A program made the translations under genes and the position numbers. Of a stretch of DNA of 64,000 nt, positions 49,936-57,231 are shown piece after piece (position 1 is the first letter of the stretch; each line of letters starts with the position of its first letter). The notes under the pieces were generated by a model that saw only the letters and a list, made by a program, of their open reading frames with translations, was not told where the DNA came from and ran no database searches. Source of the DNA: Neisseria subflava (GTDB lineage Bacteria; Pseudomonadota; Gammaproteobacteria; Burkholderiales; Neisseriaceae). The DNA is taken from positions 1,364,001 to 1,428,000 of the forward strand of contig NZ_CP073115.1 of NCBI RefSeq assembly GCF_024205705.1, read 5' to 3'.

Positions 49936-51388
49936 TTCTTATGCTACAGATTTACAGGTTAGAAACGGGAAGCTAAGTTATCCGTTAACTAAGGAATTTA
50001 ATGAAAATGGCTTTAGAGCATGGAAAGTAATAGGCGGAGGTATTGAGCAGGAATATCAAGCTAGATTTGATAAAAGTTTACATGTAAGAGATGTATCAAC
50101 AGGCTTTAGATCTGCCTCAACTGTCCCCGTAACGTTAGAAGCTCAAGTATCCCGAAAAGTCGTTCTTCAAGGCGCATATCGCCTGGTAAAAGCAGGTGCA
50201 AAACTTGCTTTAAAAGGTCTACCCTACGTTGGTGCTGCATCATATGCTTATGACGCCTATCAAGCCGTAAACCCCACTTTAGAATCAGCCGGCTATCATT
50301 ATTCTGAAAATGCCGATACATATCTTAAAGTCTATGATAATGCTCTTTGTATGAGTAAATTTAGAAGCGAACCTGGTTATTACTCATGTGTTGGCGTAGA
50401 TTCATCTGTAATGCTTGCTCTTTCAAAAGGGGGAAAATCAGAAAAAGATGCACAAATCCTCCTAACAATGCAAGTTCAATCTGACTATGAAAAAATTCAT
50501 AAAGGTTTAATGGATATGTATTTTGGCGATGATTATGCAAGAACGTCACCAAAATGTAGATGGAATGGTTGGGGTGTCAGTTGTGATATTCAAACATTAG
50601 CTATAGCTTATAGTTTTATAAAAAATTATAGCGAAGAACTAACCCCCGATAAGTTTTTAGAAATTGCAACACCTAAAATTGATAGTAATCCTACCCCTTT
50701 TATCGAAGGATCAGGCAAACCAGAATATAACGAAAAAGTATCAGTCCCTGCCGGTACTGTTGTAACCATTGGCCCTGTCACTCCCGAAAACGGCAAACCG
50801 GTTCAAATTACCATTACTTTCGGCAAAGACTCCAACGGCAATTCAACGGCAGATGTCGCAACTACTCAACGTCCCGATCTGACACCGGGCGGATCTGAAG
50901 CACCCAATACAAAGCCTGATCCAGATCCTGCGCCTAATCCTGATGGAAAGCCCGATAAAAAACCTGATGACAATCCTGATTCAGATGATAAGCCTGATAA
51001 ACGTCCGGATGATAAACCTGATCCGGATGATGATCCATCTGATAAAAGGAAAGAAGATAAAAAAGATAACAAGAAAGAAGAATCAAAAGGCTTACTTTGT
51101 GATTTTTTTCCAGACATTTTAGCCTGTGACAAAATGGGCAAGCCTGAAGAGGGAATGTTTGACGCTATAAGTATTCCTCAAACTACCGATGATAGGACAT
51201 GGTCGTCAGACGATTTCCTACCGCCAAACGGCGTTTGTCCTCAGCCAAAAAGTTTTAACATTTGGGGAAAGCCGGTACAAATCAGCTATGAACCGCTCTG
51301 CGTTTTCATGGAAAAAGTTCGTTTTGCCGTTCTGCTCGGATTCATCATCATGTCCGCGTTTATTGTTTTTGGGTCGTTGAGGAAATAA
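49889..51388 (+). CDS. tspB: TspB-like phage adsorption/secreted protein
   Basis: 499 residues. Signal peptide (LRGLIIIFLFVFSFNSYA), then a large extracellular part (TDLQVRNGKLSYPLTKEFN, Cys-containing middle). A long disordered linker of Asp/Lys/Pro repeats (KPDKKPDDNPDSDDKPDKRP) follows near residues 340-405. A Cys-rich segment (LLCDFFPDILACDK) and a C-terminal membrane anchor (FAVLLGFIIMSAFIVFGSL) finish the protein. This matches TspB of Neisseria phages, a T- and B-cell stimulating protein reported to bind immunoglobulin in meningococci and the positional equivalent of phage pIII. AT-rich N-terminal third. Confidence 0.8.
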   Translation: MLRGLIIIFLFVFSFNSYATDLQVRNGKLSYPLTKEFNENGFRAWKVIGGGIEQEYQARFDKSLHVRDVSTGFRSASTVPVTLEAQVSRKVVLQGAYRLVKAGAKLALKGLPYVGAASYAYDAYQAVNPTLESAGYHYSENADTYLKVYDNALCMSKFRSEPGYYSCVGVDSSVMLALSKGGKSEKDAQILLTMQVQSDYEKIHKGLMDMYFGDDYARTSPKCRWNGWGVSCDIQTLAIAYSFIKNYSEELTPDKFLEIATPKIDSNPTPFIEGSGKPEYNEKVSVPAGTVVTIGPVTPENGKPVQITITFGKDSNGNSTADVATTQRPDLTPGGSEAPNTKPDPDPAPNPDGKPDKKPDDNPDSDDKPDKRPDDKPDPDDDPSDKRKEDKKDNKKEESKGLLCDFFPDILACDKMGKPEEGMFDAISIPQTTDDRTWSSDDFLPPNGVCPQPKSFNIWGKPVQISYEPLCVFMEKVRFAVLLGFIIMSAFIVFGSLRK

Positions 51389-51397
51389 GAGGTACTT

Positions 51398-51688
51398 ATG
51401 CCATTACTTGCAGGTCTTATACCTTTATTGGCAATTTTGCTCAAAATGCTAATTGTCAGAATAATTATTGCTACTGGCATGACGTTTGTAACGTATGCAG
51501 GCTATATTATTGCGCTGAATAAATTTAAAGATTACACATTGAATGCCATAAATTCTATGCCGTCTGATATTCTTAATTTACTTTTAATAGGTGGTTTTGG
51601 CCAAGGTCTCGGTTATTTATTCGGCGCATTCAGCTTTTATATTGGAATGATTACATTAAATAAATTAACTTTTATTATGCCAAGGTAG
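51398..51688 (+). CDS. Phage membrane protein, gVI-like (DUF2523)
   Basis: 96 residues with three hydrophobic segments (LLAGLIPLLAILLKMLIVRI, then YAGYIIALNKF, then LLLIGGFGQGLGYLFGAFSF). This is the DUF2523 minor coat protein found between pIII- and Zot-like genes of inoviruses. It contains a near-perfect uptake sequence ATGCCGTCTGAT at about 51558. Confidence 0.75.
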   Translation: MPLLAGLIPLLAILLKMLIVRIIIATGMTFVTYAGYIIALNKFKDYTLNAINSMPSDILNLLLIGGFGQGLGYLFGAFSFYIGMITLNKLTFIMPR

Positions 51689-51692
51689 CGTT

Positions 51693-52871
51693 ATGATTTA
51701 TTTGTTTACTGGGAATATGGGTACCGGCAAGACTTCGCGTGTGGTATCCATGATTCTGAACAATGAAGACGGTTTGTTCAAAATGAAGCTTGAAGACGGT
51801 ACGGAAGTAGATCGTCCGCTTTATTTCTGCCATATTGACGGTTTGGATAAACGTAAATTCAACGCACACGAACTCACAGAAGAAGAAATTATGTCTGCGC
51901 CTTTAAGGGATATTTTACCTACTGGTGCAGTATTGATTGTCGATGAAGCGCATTATACTTATCCTGTTCGCGCTGCCGGTCGCCCTGTTCCGCCTTATAT
52001 TCAAGAATTAACCGAACTTCGTCACCACGGCCATACGGTTATCTTAATGACACAGCATCCAAGTCAGCTTGACGTATTTGTACGCAATCTCGTTTCAAAA
52101 CATACGCACCTTGAGCGCAAAGCAGTAGGTATGAAGCAATATACATGGTACAAATGTGTTACCAGCCTAGATAATCCTGCCGCAGTAACAGGCGTTGAAT
52201 CATCAAGCTGGAAGCCGCCAAAAGAGGCGTTTAAATATTACAAATCATCCAGCCAGCATCAGAAGTTTAAAAAGAATATTCCGCTTGCTGTTTGGGCTTT
52301 GGTAGCTATTTTTGCTTTCATGGCTTGGAAAGGTTTCAACGTTTATCAGATTTATAAACAAGGTAGCGGCCAATCTGAAGTAGTTCAATCTGTTTCTGAT
52401 TCGTCTGCAATTGAACCACAGGCAATCACGGAAACTGATCAACCTAAAAGTCATCAAGATATAAAAACAAATCTTAAGCCTGAAGATTTTGTACCTACTC
52501 TAGCCGAAAAACCTGAAAGTAAACCCATCTATGACAATGTAAGACAAGTTAAAACCTTTGAATACATCGCCGGTTGCGTTGAAGGTGGTAATAGTGGTTG
52601 TACTTGTTATAGCACCCAAGGCACGCCGCTAAAAGAAGTTAATAAAGCCATGTGTAAGGACTACGTGAAAAACGGCCTGCCTTTCAATCCCTATAAGGAT
52701 GAACAGCACACCGTACAACAGCCACAAACAGCACCGCAGACAGCCTACGCGCCTGAAAATGGACAAGTACTTACGATGGGCGGCAAAAGCCCTCAAAACT
52801 TGATGTATGACGGCTATGTTGAAGCAGGCGAAAAAACAGGATTCCAAAACGGTGCAAAGGTCGGCAGTTAA
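51693..52871 (+). CDS. Zonular occludens toxin-like assembly ATPase (Zot, gI-like)
   Basis: 392 residues. Walker A is GNMGTGKTSRVV near residues 7-18, Walker B ILIVDEAHYTYP-like (VLIVDEAHYTYPVR) near 85-98. ELRHHGHTVILMTQHPSQLD follows, the DEAD/sensor segment of Zot. A single membrane helix (IPLAVWALVAIFAFMAWKGF) near 190-210 splits a cytoplasmic ATPase from a periplasmic part with Cys (EGGNSGCTCYS). It drives extrusion of the phage through the envelope. Toxin activity of the Vibrio Zot tail is not implied. Confidence 0.88.
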   Translation: MIYLFTGNMGTGKTSRVVSMILNNEDGLFKMKLEDGTEVDRPLYFCHIDGLDKRKFNAHELTEEEIMSAPLRDILPTGAVLIVDEAHYTYPVRAAGRPVPPYIQELTELRHHGHTVILMTQHPSQLDVFVRNLVSKHTHLERKAVGMKQYTWYKCVTSLDNPAAVTGVESSSWKPPKEAFKYYKSSSQHQKFKKNIPLAVWALVAIFAFMAWKGFNVYQIYKQGSGQSEVVQSVSDSSAIEPQAITETDQPKSHQDIKTNLKPEDFVPTLAEKPESKPIYDNVRQVKTFEYIAGCVEGGNSGCTCYSTQGTPLKEVNKAMCKDYVKNGLPFNPYKDEQHTVQQPQTAPQTAYAPENGQVLTMGGKSPQNLMYDGYVEAGEKTGFQNGAKVGS

Positions 52872-52937
52872 GAGATATTTATTTAATTGTTGATGTAGCC
52901 TAAGCGGAATCAACGGTTAAATAAATATCAACGGGGT

Positions 52938-52957
52938 GCGGGAACTCCCGCCTTTTT
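52938..52957 (+). terminator. Rho-independent terminator after zot
   Basis: GCGGG-AACT-CCCGC (52938-52951) followed by CTTTTTG. It ends the phage structural operon. Confidence 0.75.
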
Positions 52958-52978
52958 GAAATTGGGTAAATTAAATTG

Positions 52979-53021
52979 AAACCTGTAAATCGTTTTAATT
53001 AAGGCGGTTTACAGGTTTTTG
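52979..53021 (+). terminator. Second hairpin with T-run after zot
   Basis: AAACCTGTAAA (52979-52989) pairs with TTTACAGGTTT (53008-53018) and runs into T's. It backs up the previous terminator and isolates the recombinase gene. Confidence 0.6.
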
Positions 53022-53042
53022 TTTAAGCGCAAAACAAAAGCC

Positions 53043-53168
53043 TAGACGGTTTAGACAGTATAACGACCAGAGTTGAAAACTGAGGAAAAGATATGTCGAA
53101 CCGTCCAATTACCTTAAAGATTGAATATCATCATAGCCGTATCAGGCTGAATAAATAAGGAAAATGAA
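53043..53168 (+). ncRNA. Candidate bridge RNA / structured leader of the IS110-family recombinase
   Basis: The 120 nt before the recombinase contain a long-range stem: GACGGTT (53045-53051) with AACCGTC (53099-53105), continued by GACA (53054-53057) with TGTC (53094-53097). Inside it lies a smaller hairpin around AGTT-GAA-AACT. IS110-group elements are known to encode a bridge RNA in this position. Nothing here proves transcription. Confidence 0.35.
53044..53053 (+). repeat. 10-bp direct repeat, left copy
   Basis: AGACGGTTTA, repeated exactly at 54115-54124 across the stop codon of the recombinase gene. The two copies are 1071 bp apart and bracket the gene, so they may mark element ends or core sites. 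Confidence 0.4.
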
Positions 53169-54125
53169 ATGAATGTCATAGGGTTGGACGTATCTAAAGA
53201 CACGATAGACGCAACATTGATTACAACTAAAGGAAGCAAAGACTATATAAAAATATCCAACAATACAGAAGGATTTGAGAATCTGATTAATTGGATAAAA
53301 ACAAAAAGAATTAGAAAAATTGCCATAAGTATGGAAGCAACAGGCATTTACTACGAACAGGCGGCAGAATATTTGAGCGCGCTATATACGATCTTTGTAA
53401 TTAATCCCTTAAAAATCAAAGAATACGCAAAAAGTCAGTTCAGCAATACCAAAACAGATAAAGCAGATTCAAAACTTATCGCCGAATTTGCAAACCGACA
53501 CTTAGACAAACTGACACCGTTTAGGCCGTCTGAAAATCCCATACTCTATAAGCTGGTTAATCTTCTGCAACAAATAAAAGAACAGCAAAAAGAAACACAA
53601 AACAGGTTGCATACCGCAAAAGACATATACATAAAATCAACCCATGAAGCAATCATAGAACTACTTGAAGAAAAAATAGATCAGACATCAAAGCGGATAG
53701 AAGGCATGATAAAACAGAAAGAAAGTCTAAATATCGAATATCAAAACCTGCAAACCATACCGGCAATAGGTAAAGAAACCGCAGTGATCCTACTAAGACA
53801 CCTGACAGATAAAAATTTTGAAACAGCGAATAAATTTGTAGCATTTGCCGGTCTAAGTCCAAAAATTGAACAATCAGGGACAAGTGTCAATAAAAAAGGC
53901 AGATTGAGCCGATACGGACACCGCCAATTAAAACGCGCCTTGTTCATGCCTGCCCTTGTTGCCTATCGCATGAATGCATTTCCTCAACTTGTCAGAAATT
54001 TAGAAGCGGCAAAAAAGCCTAAGATGATAATCATCGTTGCACTAATGCAGAAATTGGCAAAAATCGCATTTTATATACACAAGTCTAAAAAGCCGTTTGA
54101 TAAAGCGCGACATCAGACGGTTTAA
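53169..54125 (+). CDS. IS110-family recombinase (Piv/MooV-like)
   Basis: 318 residues. The N-terminal RuvC-like DEDD domain shows Asp7 in GLDVSKDT, Glu in SMEATGIYYEQ near residue 57, and the Asp pair in NTKTDKADSKLIAEF near 98-103. The C-terminal Tnp_20 domain has IPAIGKETAVILL and AFAGLSPKIEQSGTSVNKKG with the catalytic Ser, then GHRQLKRALFMPALV. Neisseria filamentous phages end in such Piv-like enzymes, which are thought to drive their integration. The gene contains a perfect DUS (53523-53534). AAGGAAAATGAA precedes the ATG. Confidence 0.92.
   Translation: MNVIGLDVSKDTIDATLITTKGSKDYIKISNNTEGFENLINWIKTKRIRKIAISMEATGIYYEQAAEYLSALYTIFVINPLKIKEYAKSQFSNTKTDKADSKLIAEFANRHLDKLTPFRPSENPILYKLVNLLQQIKEQQKETQNRLHTAKDIYIKSTHEAIIELLEEKIDQTSKRIEGMIKQKESLNIEYQNLQTIPAIGKETAVILLRHLTDKNFETANKFVAFAGLSPKIEQSGTSVNKKGRLSRYGHRQLKRALFMPALVAYRMNAFPQLVRNLEAAKKPKMIIIVALMQKLAKIAFYIHKSKKPFDKARHQTV
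53523..53534 (+). other. DNA uptake sequence inside the recombinase gene
   Basis: AGGCCGTCTGAA in coding phase (Arg-Pro-Ser-Glu). It is the only perfect AG-DUS in the prophage and would mark the element for transformation-mediated spread. Confidence 0.8.
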
Positions 54126-54144
54126 CGAATTTATACAAAACAAA

Positions 54145-54169
54145 ACGGCTGTAAAAACAGCCGTTCTTT
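54145..54169 (+). terminator. Terminator after the recombinase gene
   Basis: ACGGCTGT (54145-54152) pairs with ACAGCCGT (54157-54164), followed by TCTTTG. Non-DUS; probably the right end of prophage transcription. Confidence 0.75.
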
Positions 54170-54243
54170 GTCGTTTCTGTTGAAAATGCAATAACTAAAT
54201 ATCTATTAAAAACATAAATATAGGAAATTAACTTATTTTAATA

Positions 54244-54257
54244 ATTGACATGTCAAT
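54244..54257. repeat. 14-bp perfect palindrome
   Basis: ATTGACATGTCAAT lies in the AT-rich gap between the recombinase and gloA. It could be an operator or recombination site; nothing else supports a role. Confidence 0.35.
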
Positions 54258-54284
54258 ATATCATCTTTTCCATTATCTTATGTC

Positions 54285-54698
54285 TTAAGATGAATATTGC
54301 ACCGAATCGCTACCGCTTTTCTTTTGAATAAATTCAATTTTGTAGCCATCCGGATCTTCAACAAACGCAATCACAGTCGTGCCGTGTTTCATCGGGCCGG
54401 CTTCGCGTACCACTTTGCCGCCCATTTCTTTGACACGTTCGCACGCCGCGTAAGCATCATCGACTTCAATCGCAATGTGGCCGTAAGCATCGCCCAAGTC
54501 ATAAGACTCGGTATCCCAGTTGTGGGTCAGTTCCAAAACAGTATGGTCCGCTTCATCGCCATAACCGACAAAAGCCAAAGTAAAACGGCCTTCAGGATAA
54601 TCCCGGCGGCGCAGCAGTTGCATGTTTAATACGTTTTGATAGAAATCCAAAGAGCGTTCGAGATTGCCGACACGCAGCATAGTATGAAGCAAGCGCAT
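54285..54698 (-). CDS. gloA: Lactoylglutathione lyase (glyoxalase I)
   Basis: 137 residues. It isomerises the methylglyoxal-glutathione hemithioacetal to lactoylglutathione in detoxification. Visible motifs are MRLLHTMLRVGNLERSLDFY with the first metal His, VLELTHNWD with the Glu near residue 56, YGHIAIEVDD near 72-81, and EDPDGYKIEFI with the last Glu near 122. ATG at 54698 starts at the family N-terminus; the longer in-frame reading is rejected. It sits directly next to the prophage. Confidence 0.95.
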   Translation of the reverse strand: MRLLHTMLRVGNLERSLDFYQNVLNMQLLRRRDYPEGRFTLAFVGYGDEADHTVLELTHNWDTESYDLGDAYGHIAIEVDDAYAACERVKEMGGKVVREAGPMKHGTTVIAFVEDPDGYKIEFIQKKSGSDSVQYSS

Positions 54699-54902
54699 GA
54701 TTTTGTTCCTTTCTGAATTATGTTTGGTCATGGATTATAACACATCGGGCACCATCCTCTTCAGCCTCAAAATACCGACACTGAAACTGCATAAAAATGA
54801 AGCACACACCCTGCCGTCATTTGAATTTCATGTATTAACAAGCACACCGACTGACTAAATTGCTATAATCGCCACACTTACAACACAACACTTCAAACCG
54901 TC

Positions 54903-56003
54903 ATGAAAACCTTTGTTCTTCCAGATACCCGCCCTTATCCGCAGAGCCCTATCAAAAACTACCTTCTGCTCAATGCCTATCAGCTGGCGCACAATTCCTC
55001 CTCCGCATCACGCAAGCTTTCGGCCGGCCAACTGCAAACCGAAATCCGCACCATGCTCAGCCAAAACCATTACATCAACCTTTCATTGGCAATGACCATG
55101 GCGCCCGATGTCGGCACTTACACCAGCTTGATTCAAAGCGTAGGCGAAGTCTTGAAGGCAGAAAACGATAACGAAGCCCAATGGTTTGCCCTGCCTGTCG
55201 TTTTGGTCGCCGGTTGCAAAAAAGAACAAACCCTGCCGCTCACGCTGCCTACCGAAGCCCTCTTCGCCTGCCTGCAAAACTACCCTAATCTGCGCGCCCT
55301 CACGCAAAACACGCAATGGCTGCCCTACCTCGTCCAATCTACCGACTTGAGCAGCGTTACCCCGGGCGACTGGTTCCAAGCCAAGCAAAACGATGAAGCG
55401 GCAGGCGCATTCCTGCAAAAATTCGAATACAAACCATTGACGCTGCCTGAAGGTCAATCTGTCCATGTTGTTTACGCGCTGGGCTACGGCAATAAAGACA
55501 TTCAAACGGCCTTGGGCCTCAACCTGCAACAGGCAGGCCTGCCATTGATGCAGGTTTGGCAAGAGCATCTCGCCCTTGACGGCGTTACCCTCTTTACCAA
55601 CCCGCTCTCGCCCAATACGCCGCTTGACGCGCTTACCGACGGCAGCCACACCCGCCAACGCATGGCCATGGACGTTTTTGCCACCAACGCCATCCGCGCC
55701 ATCCGTATGCAAAGCCCGCGTGTCGGCGTTGTTGCCGCAGCAAAAGCGGATGGCAAGCTCCAGTTCAGCTTCAACGCAACAGACAGCGCGTTTGAAATCG
55801 TTCCGCAGACCTTCACTTGGGAACTGGCTTCAACCGACAATATCGCCATCGTGCAGCAAAACTTCCTCGACCTGATGGCCGAATGCCGAATCGAGCACCT
55901 CTACCTGCTGCACAACCCATTGGGCGAAAACGAGAACATCCCTACTTATGCCCAAGCGTTGAAACTGGAAGGTCATAATCCTTTCTTCAGCAATGTAAAC
56001 TAA
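54903..56003 (+). CDS. Conserved protein of unknown function
   Basis: 366 residues, no signal peptide or membrane helix, so cytoplasmic. The N-terminus is MKTFVLPDTRPYPQSPIKNY and the C-terminus includes LLHNPLGENENIPTYAQALK. A TATAAT lies about 39 nt before the ATG. I recognise no domain or catalytic motif. Its codon use and GC match the host core genes, so it is a genuine conserved gene rather than phage DNA. Confidence 0.75.
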   Translation: MKTFVLPDTRPYPQSPIKNYLLLNAYQLAHNSSSASRKLSAGQLQTEIRTMLSQNHYINLSLAMTMAPDVGTYTSLIQSVGEVLKAENDNEAQWFALPVVLVAGCKKEQTLPLTLPTEALFACLQNYPNLRALTQNTQWLPYLVQSTDLSSVTPGDWFQAKQNDEAAGAFLQKFEYKPLTLPEGQSVHVVYALGYGNKDIQTALGLNLQQAGLPLMQVWQEHLALDGVTLFTNPLSPNTPLDALTDGSHTRQRMAMDVFATNAIRAIRMQSPRVGVVAAAKADGKLQFSFNATDSAFEIVPQTFTWELASTDNIAIVQQNFLDLMAECRIEHLYLLHNPLGENENIPTYAQALKLEGHNPFFSNVN

Positions 56004-56010
56004 ATTGAAA

Positions 56011-56055
56011 ATGCAACACGCCAAGGCCGTCTGAAAACGGTTTAGCGTGTTGCAT
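56011..56055 (+). terminator. Hairpin with a DUS in its loop
   Basis: ATGCAACACGC (56011-56021) pairs perfectly with GCGTGTTGCAT (56045-56055), and AGGCCGTCTGAA sits in the loop at about 56024-56035. Usually the DUS makes the stem; here it is in the loop. Confidence 0.6.
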
Positions 56056-56089
56056 TGATTTTCAAACCTTACCGCTCATTTTCACGCAT

Positions 56090-56554
56090 ATGAAAACCCA
56101 CAAAATCCTTTTCGTCTGCCTCGGCAACATCTGTCGTTCCCCCATGGCCGAATACGTCCTGCGCTACCGCGCCCGCGAAGCAGGCATGGGCAATGCCGTC
56201 ATTACGGCCAGCGCAGGCACATCAGGCTGGCACGACGGAGAAGACATGCACGAAGGCACGCGCCGCGCGCTCAAGCAACACGGCATCGACCCGTCAGGCT
56301 TTACCAGCAGCAAAATCAAACCCAGCGATGCCGATCATTTCGACTACATCATCGTGATGGACGACAACAACCTCAGAGAAACCGAAAAGCAGCTCGGTTT
56401 CCACCCCGGCAAAATCTTCAAACTGACCGACCTTATCCCCGATTCAGGTTACAACCACGTTCCCGATCCGTGGTACACGGGTGACTTTGACGAAACCTAC
56501 CGTCTGGTCGATGCCGGCAGTTTGGCCTTGTTAGAAAAATTGAAACAGGCTTAA
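56090..56554 (+). CDS. Low-molecular-weight protein tyrosine phosphatase
   Basis: 154 residues. The P-loop CLGNICRSPMAEYVL near residues 10-24 holds the nucleophilic Cys and Arg. The general-acid Asp lies in DPWYTGDFDETYRL near residue 125-138. The family dephosphorylates tyrosine residues and in capsule/exopolysaccharide systems acts on BY-kinases, but no such kinase is adjacent here. Target unknown. Converges with metW at a long DUS hairpin. Confidence 0.92.
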   Translation: MKTHKILFVCLGNICRSPMAEYVLRYRAREAGMGNAVITASAGTSGWHDGEDMHEGTRRALKQHGIDPSGFTSSKIKPSDADHFDYIIVMDDNNLRETEKQLGFHPGKIFKLTDLIPDSGYNHVPDPWYTGDFDETYRLVDAGSLALLEKLKQA

Positions 56555-56572
56555 ACCGGCTGGAACAATAAA

Positions 56573-56633
56573 AGGCCGTCTGAACAGGTATTTGCAAAAG
56601 CCATGCTTTCGTGATTACCTGTTCAGACGGCCT
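56573..56633. terminator. Extended 18-bp DUS hairpin, phosphatase / metW
   Basis: AGGCCGTCTGAACAGGTA (56573-56590) pairs perfectly with the complementary arm at 56616-56633, six bases longer than the DUS itself. It lies between convergent genes. Confidence 0.78.
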
Positions 56634-56649
56634 TTATTGATCACCGCAA

Positions 56650-57231
56650 TCAACCTACGCGGTAAAACGCCAGGCTGCCCAATAAATTCGGCAGATGTTT
56701 AATCTGTTTATTGCCGGTCATGACAGCACGCTCAAGCACACGGATTTTGTTTTTGGCACACAGCAAATCAAAGTCTTTGAGGGTACACCAATGGATATTG
56801 GGCGTATCGTACCAATGATACGGCATCCGCTCGGAAACCGGCATATGGCCGCCGACCGCGATTTGAAAGCGGTTGCGCCAATAGCCGAAGTTAGGAAAGC
56901 TGACGATGGCCTGTTTGGCCACGCGCATCAGACAGCGCAGGATTTTTTCCGTGTTCTGCATGGCTTGAATGGTTTGGCTCAAGACAATCACATCAAAACT
57001 TTGATCGCCAAAAGCCACCAAACCTTCTTCCAAATCGGCCTGAATGACGTTCACACCGCGGGATATGGCGGTAATCACGCTGTCGGTATCGATTTCAACA
57101 CCGTAGCCGGTGCAATTTTTATGTTCCACCAACGCGGCCAACAGTTCGCCGTCGCCGCAGCCTAAATCGAGTACGCGGCTGCCTTCGGGTATCCAATCGT
57201 AAATGAGTTGCAAATCGTCGCGCAGATTCAT
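56650..57231 (-). CDS. metW: Methionine biosynthesis protein MetW
   Basis: 193 residues with a class I methyltransferase-like fold. The AdoMet motif is SRVLDLGCGDGELLAAL near residues 18-34, followed by GYGVEIDTDSV. It overlaps metX by 4 bases and is its obligate partner: MetX/MetW together acylate homoserine in bacteria that use this pair. MetW enzymatic activity itself is not established. Ends in the extended DUS hairpin. Confidence 0.93.
   Translation of the reverse strand: MNLRDDLQLIYDWIPEGSRVLDLGCGDGELLAALVEHKNCTGYGVEIDTDSVITAISRGVNVIQADLEEGLVAFGDQSFDVIVLSQTIQAMQNTEKILRCLMRVAKQAIVSFPNFGYWRNRFQIAVGGHMPVSERMPYHWYDTPNIHWCTLKDFDLLCAKNKIRVLERAVMTGNKQIKHLPNLLGSLAFYRVG

Larger units (their letters stand above)
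46750..54170 (+). mobile_element. Filamentous (inovirus-like) prophage, Nf/MDA type
   Basis: About 7.4 kb of AT-rich, + strand genes in the order Rep, ssDNA-binding protein, small ORF, major coat, coat-related ORFs, TspB, gVI-like, Zot, then an IS110-family Piv-like recombinase. This is the order of Neisseria filamentous phages such as the meningococcal MDA island. Left and right limits are estimated from the plsC and gloA flanks; no dRS3 or dif target repeat was recognised at either edge. Internal small hairpins fit phage transcription control. Confidence 0.85.

Noticed and set aside
46750..54280. dRS3 or dif target repeats at the prophage ends
   Set aside because: No ATTCCC-N8-GGGAAT element and no convincing dif-like 28-mer was found at either flank.
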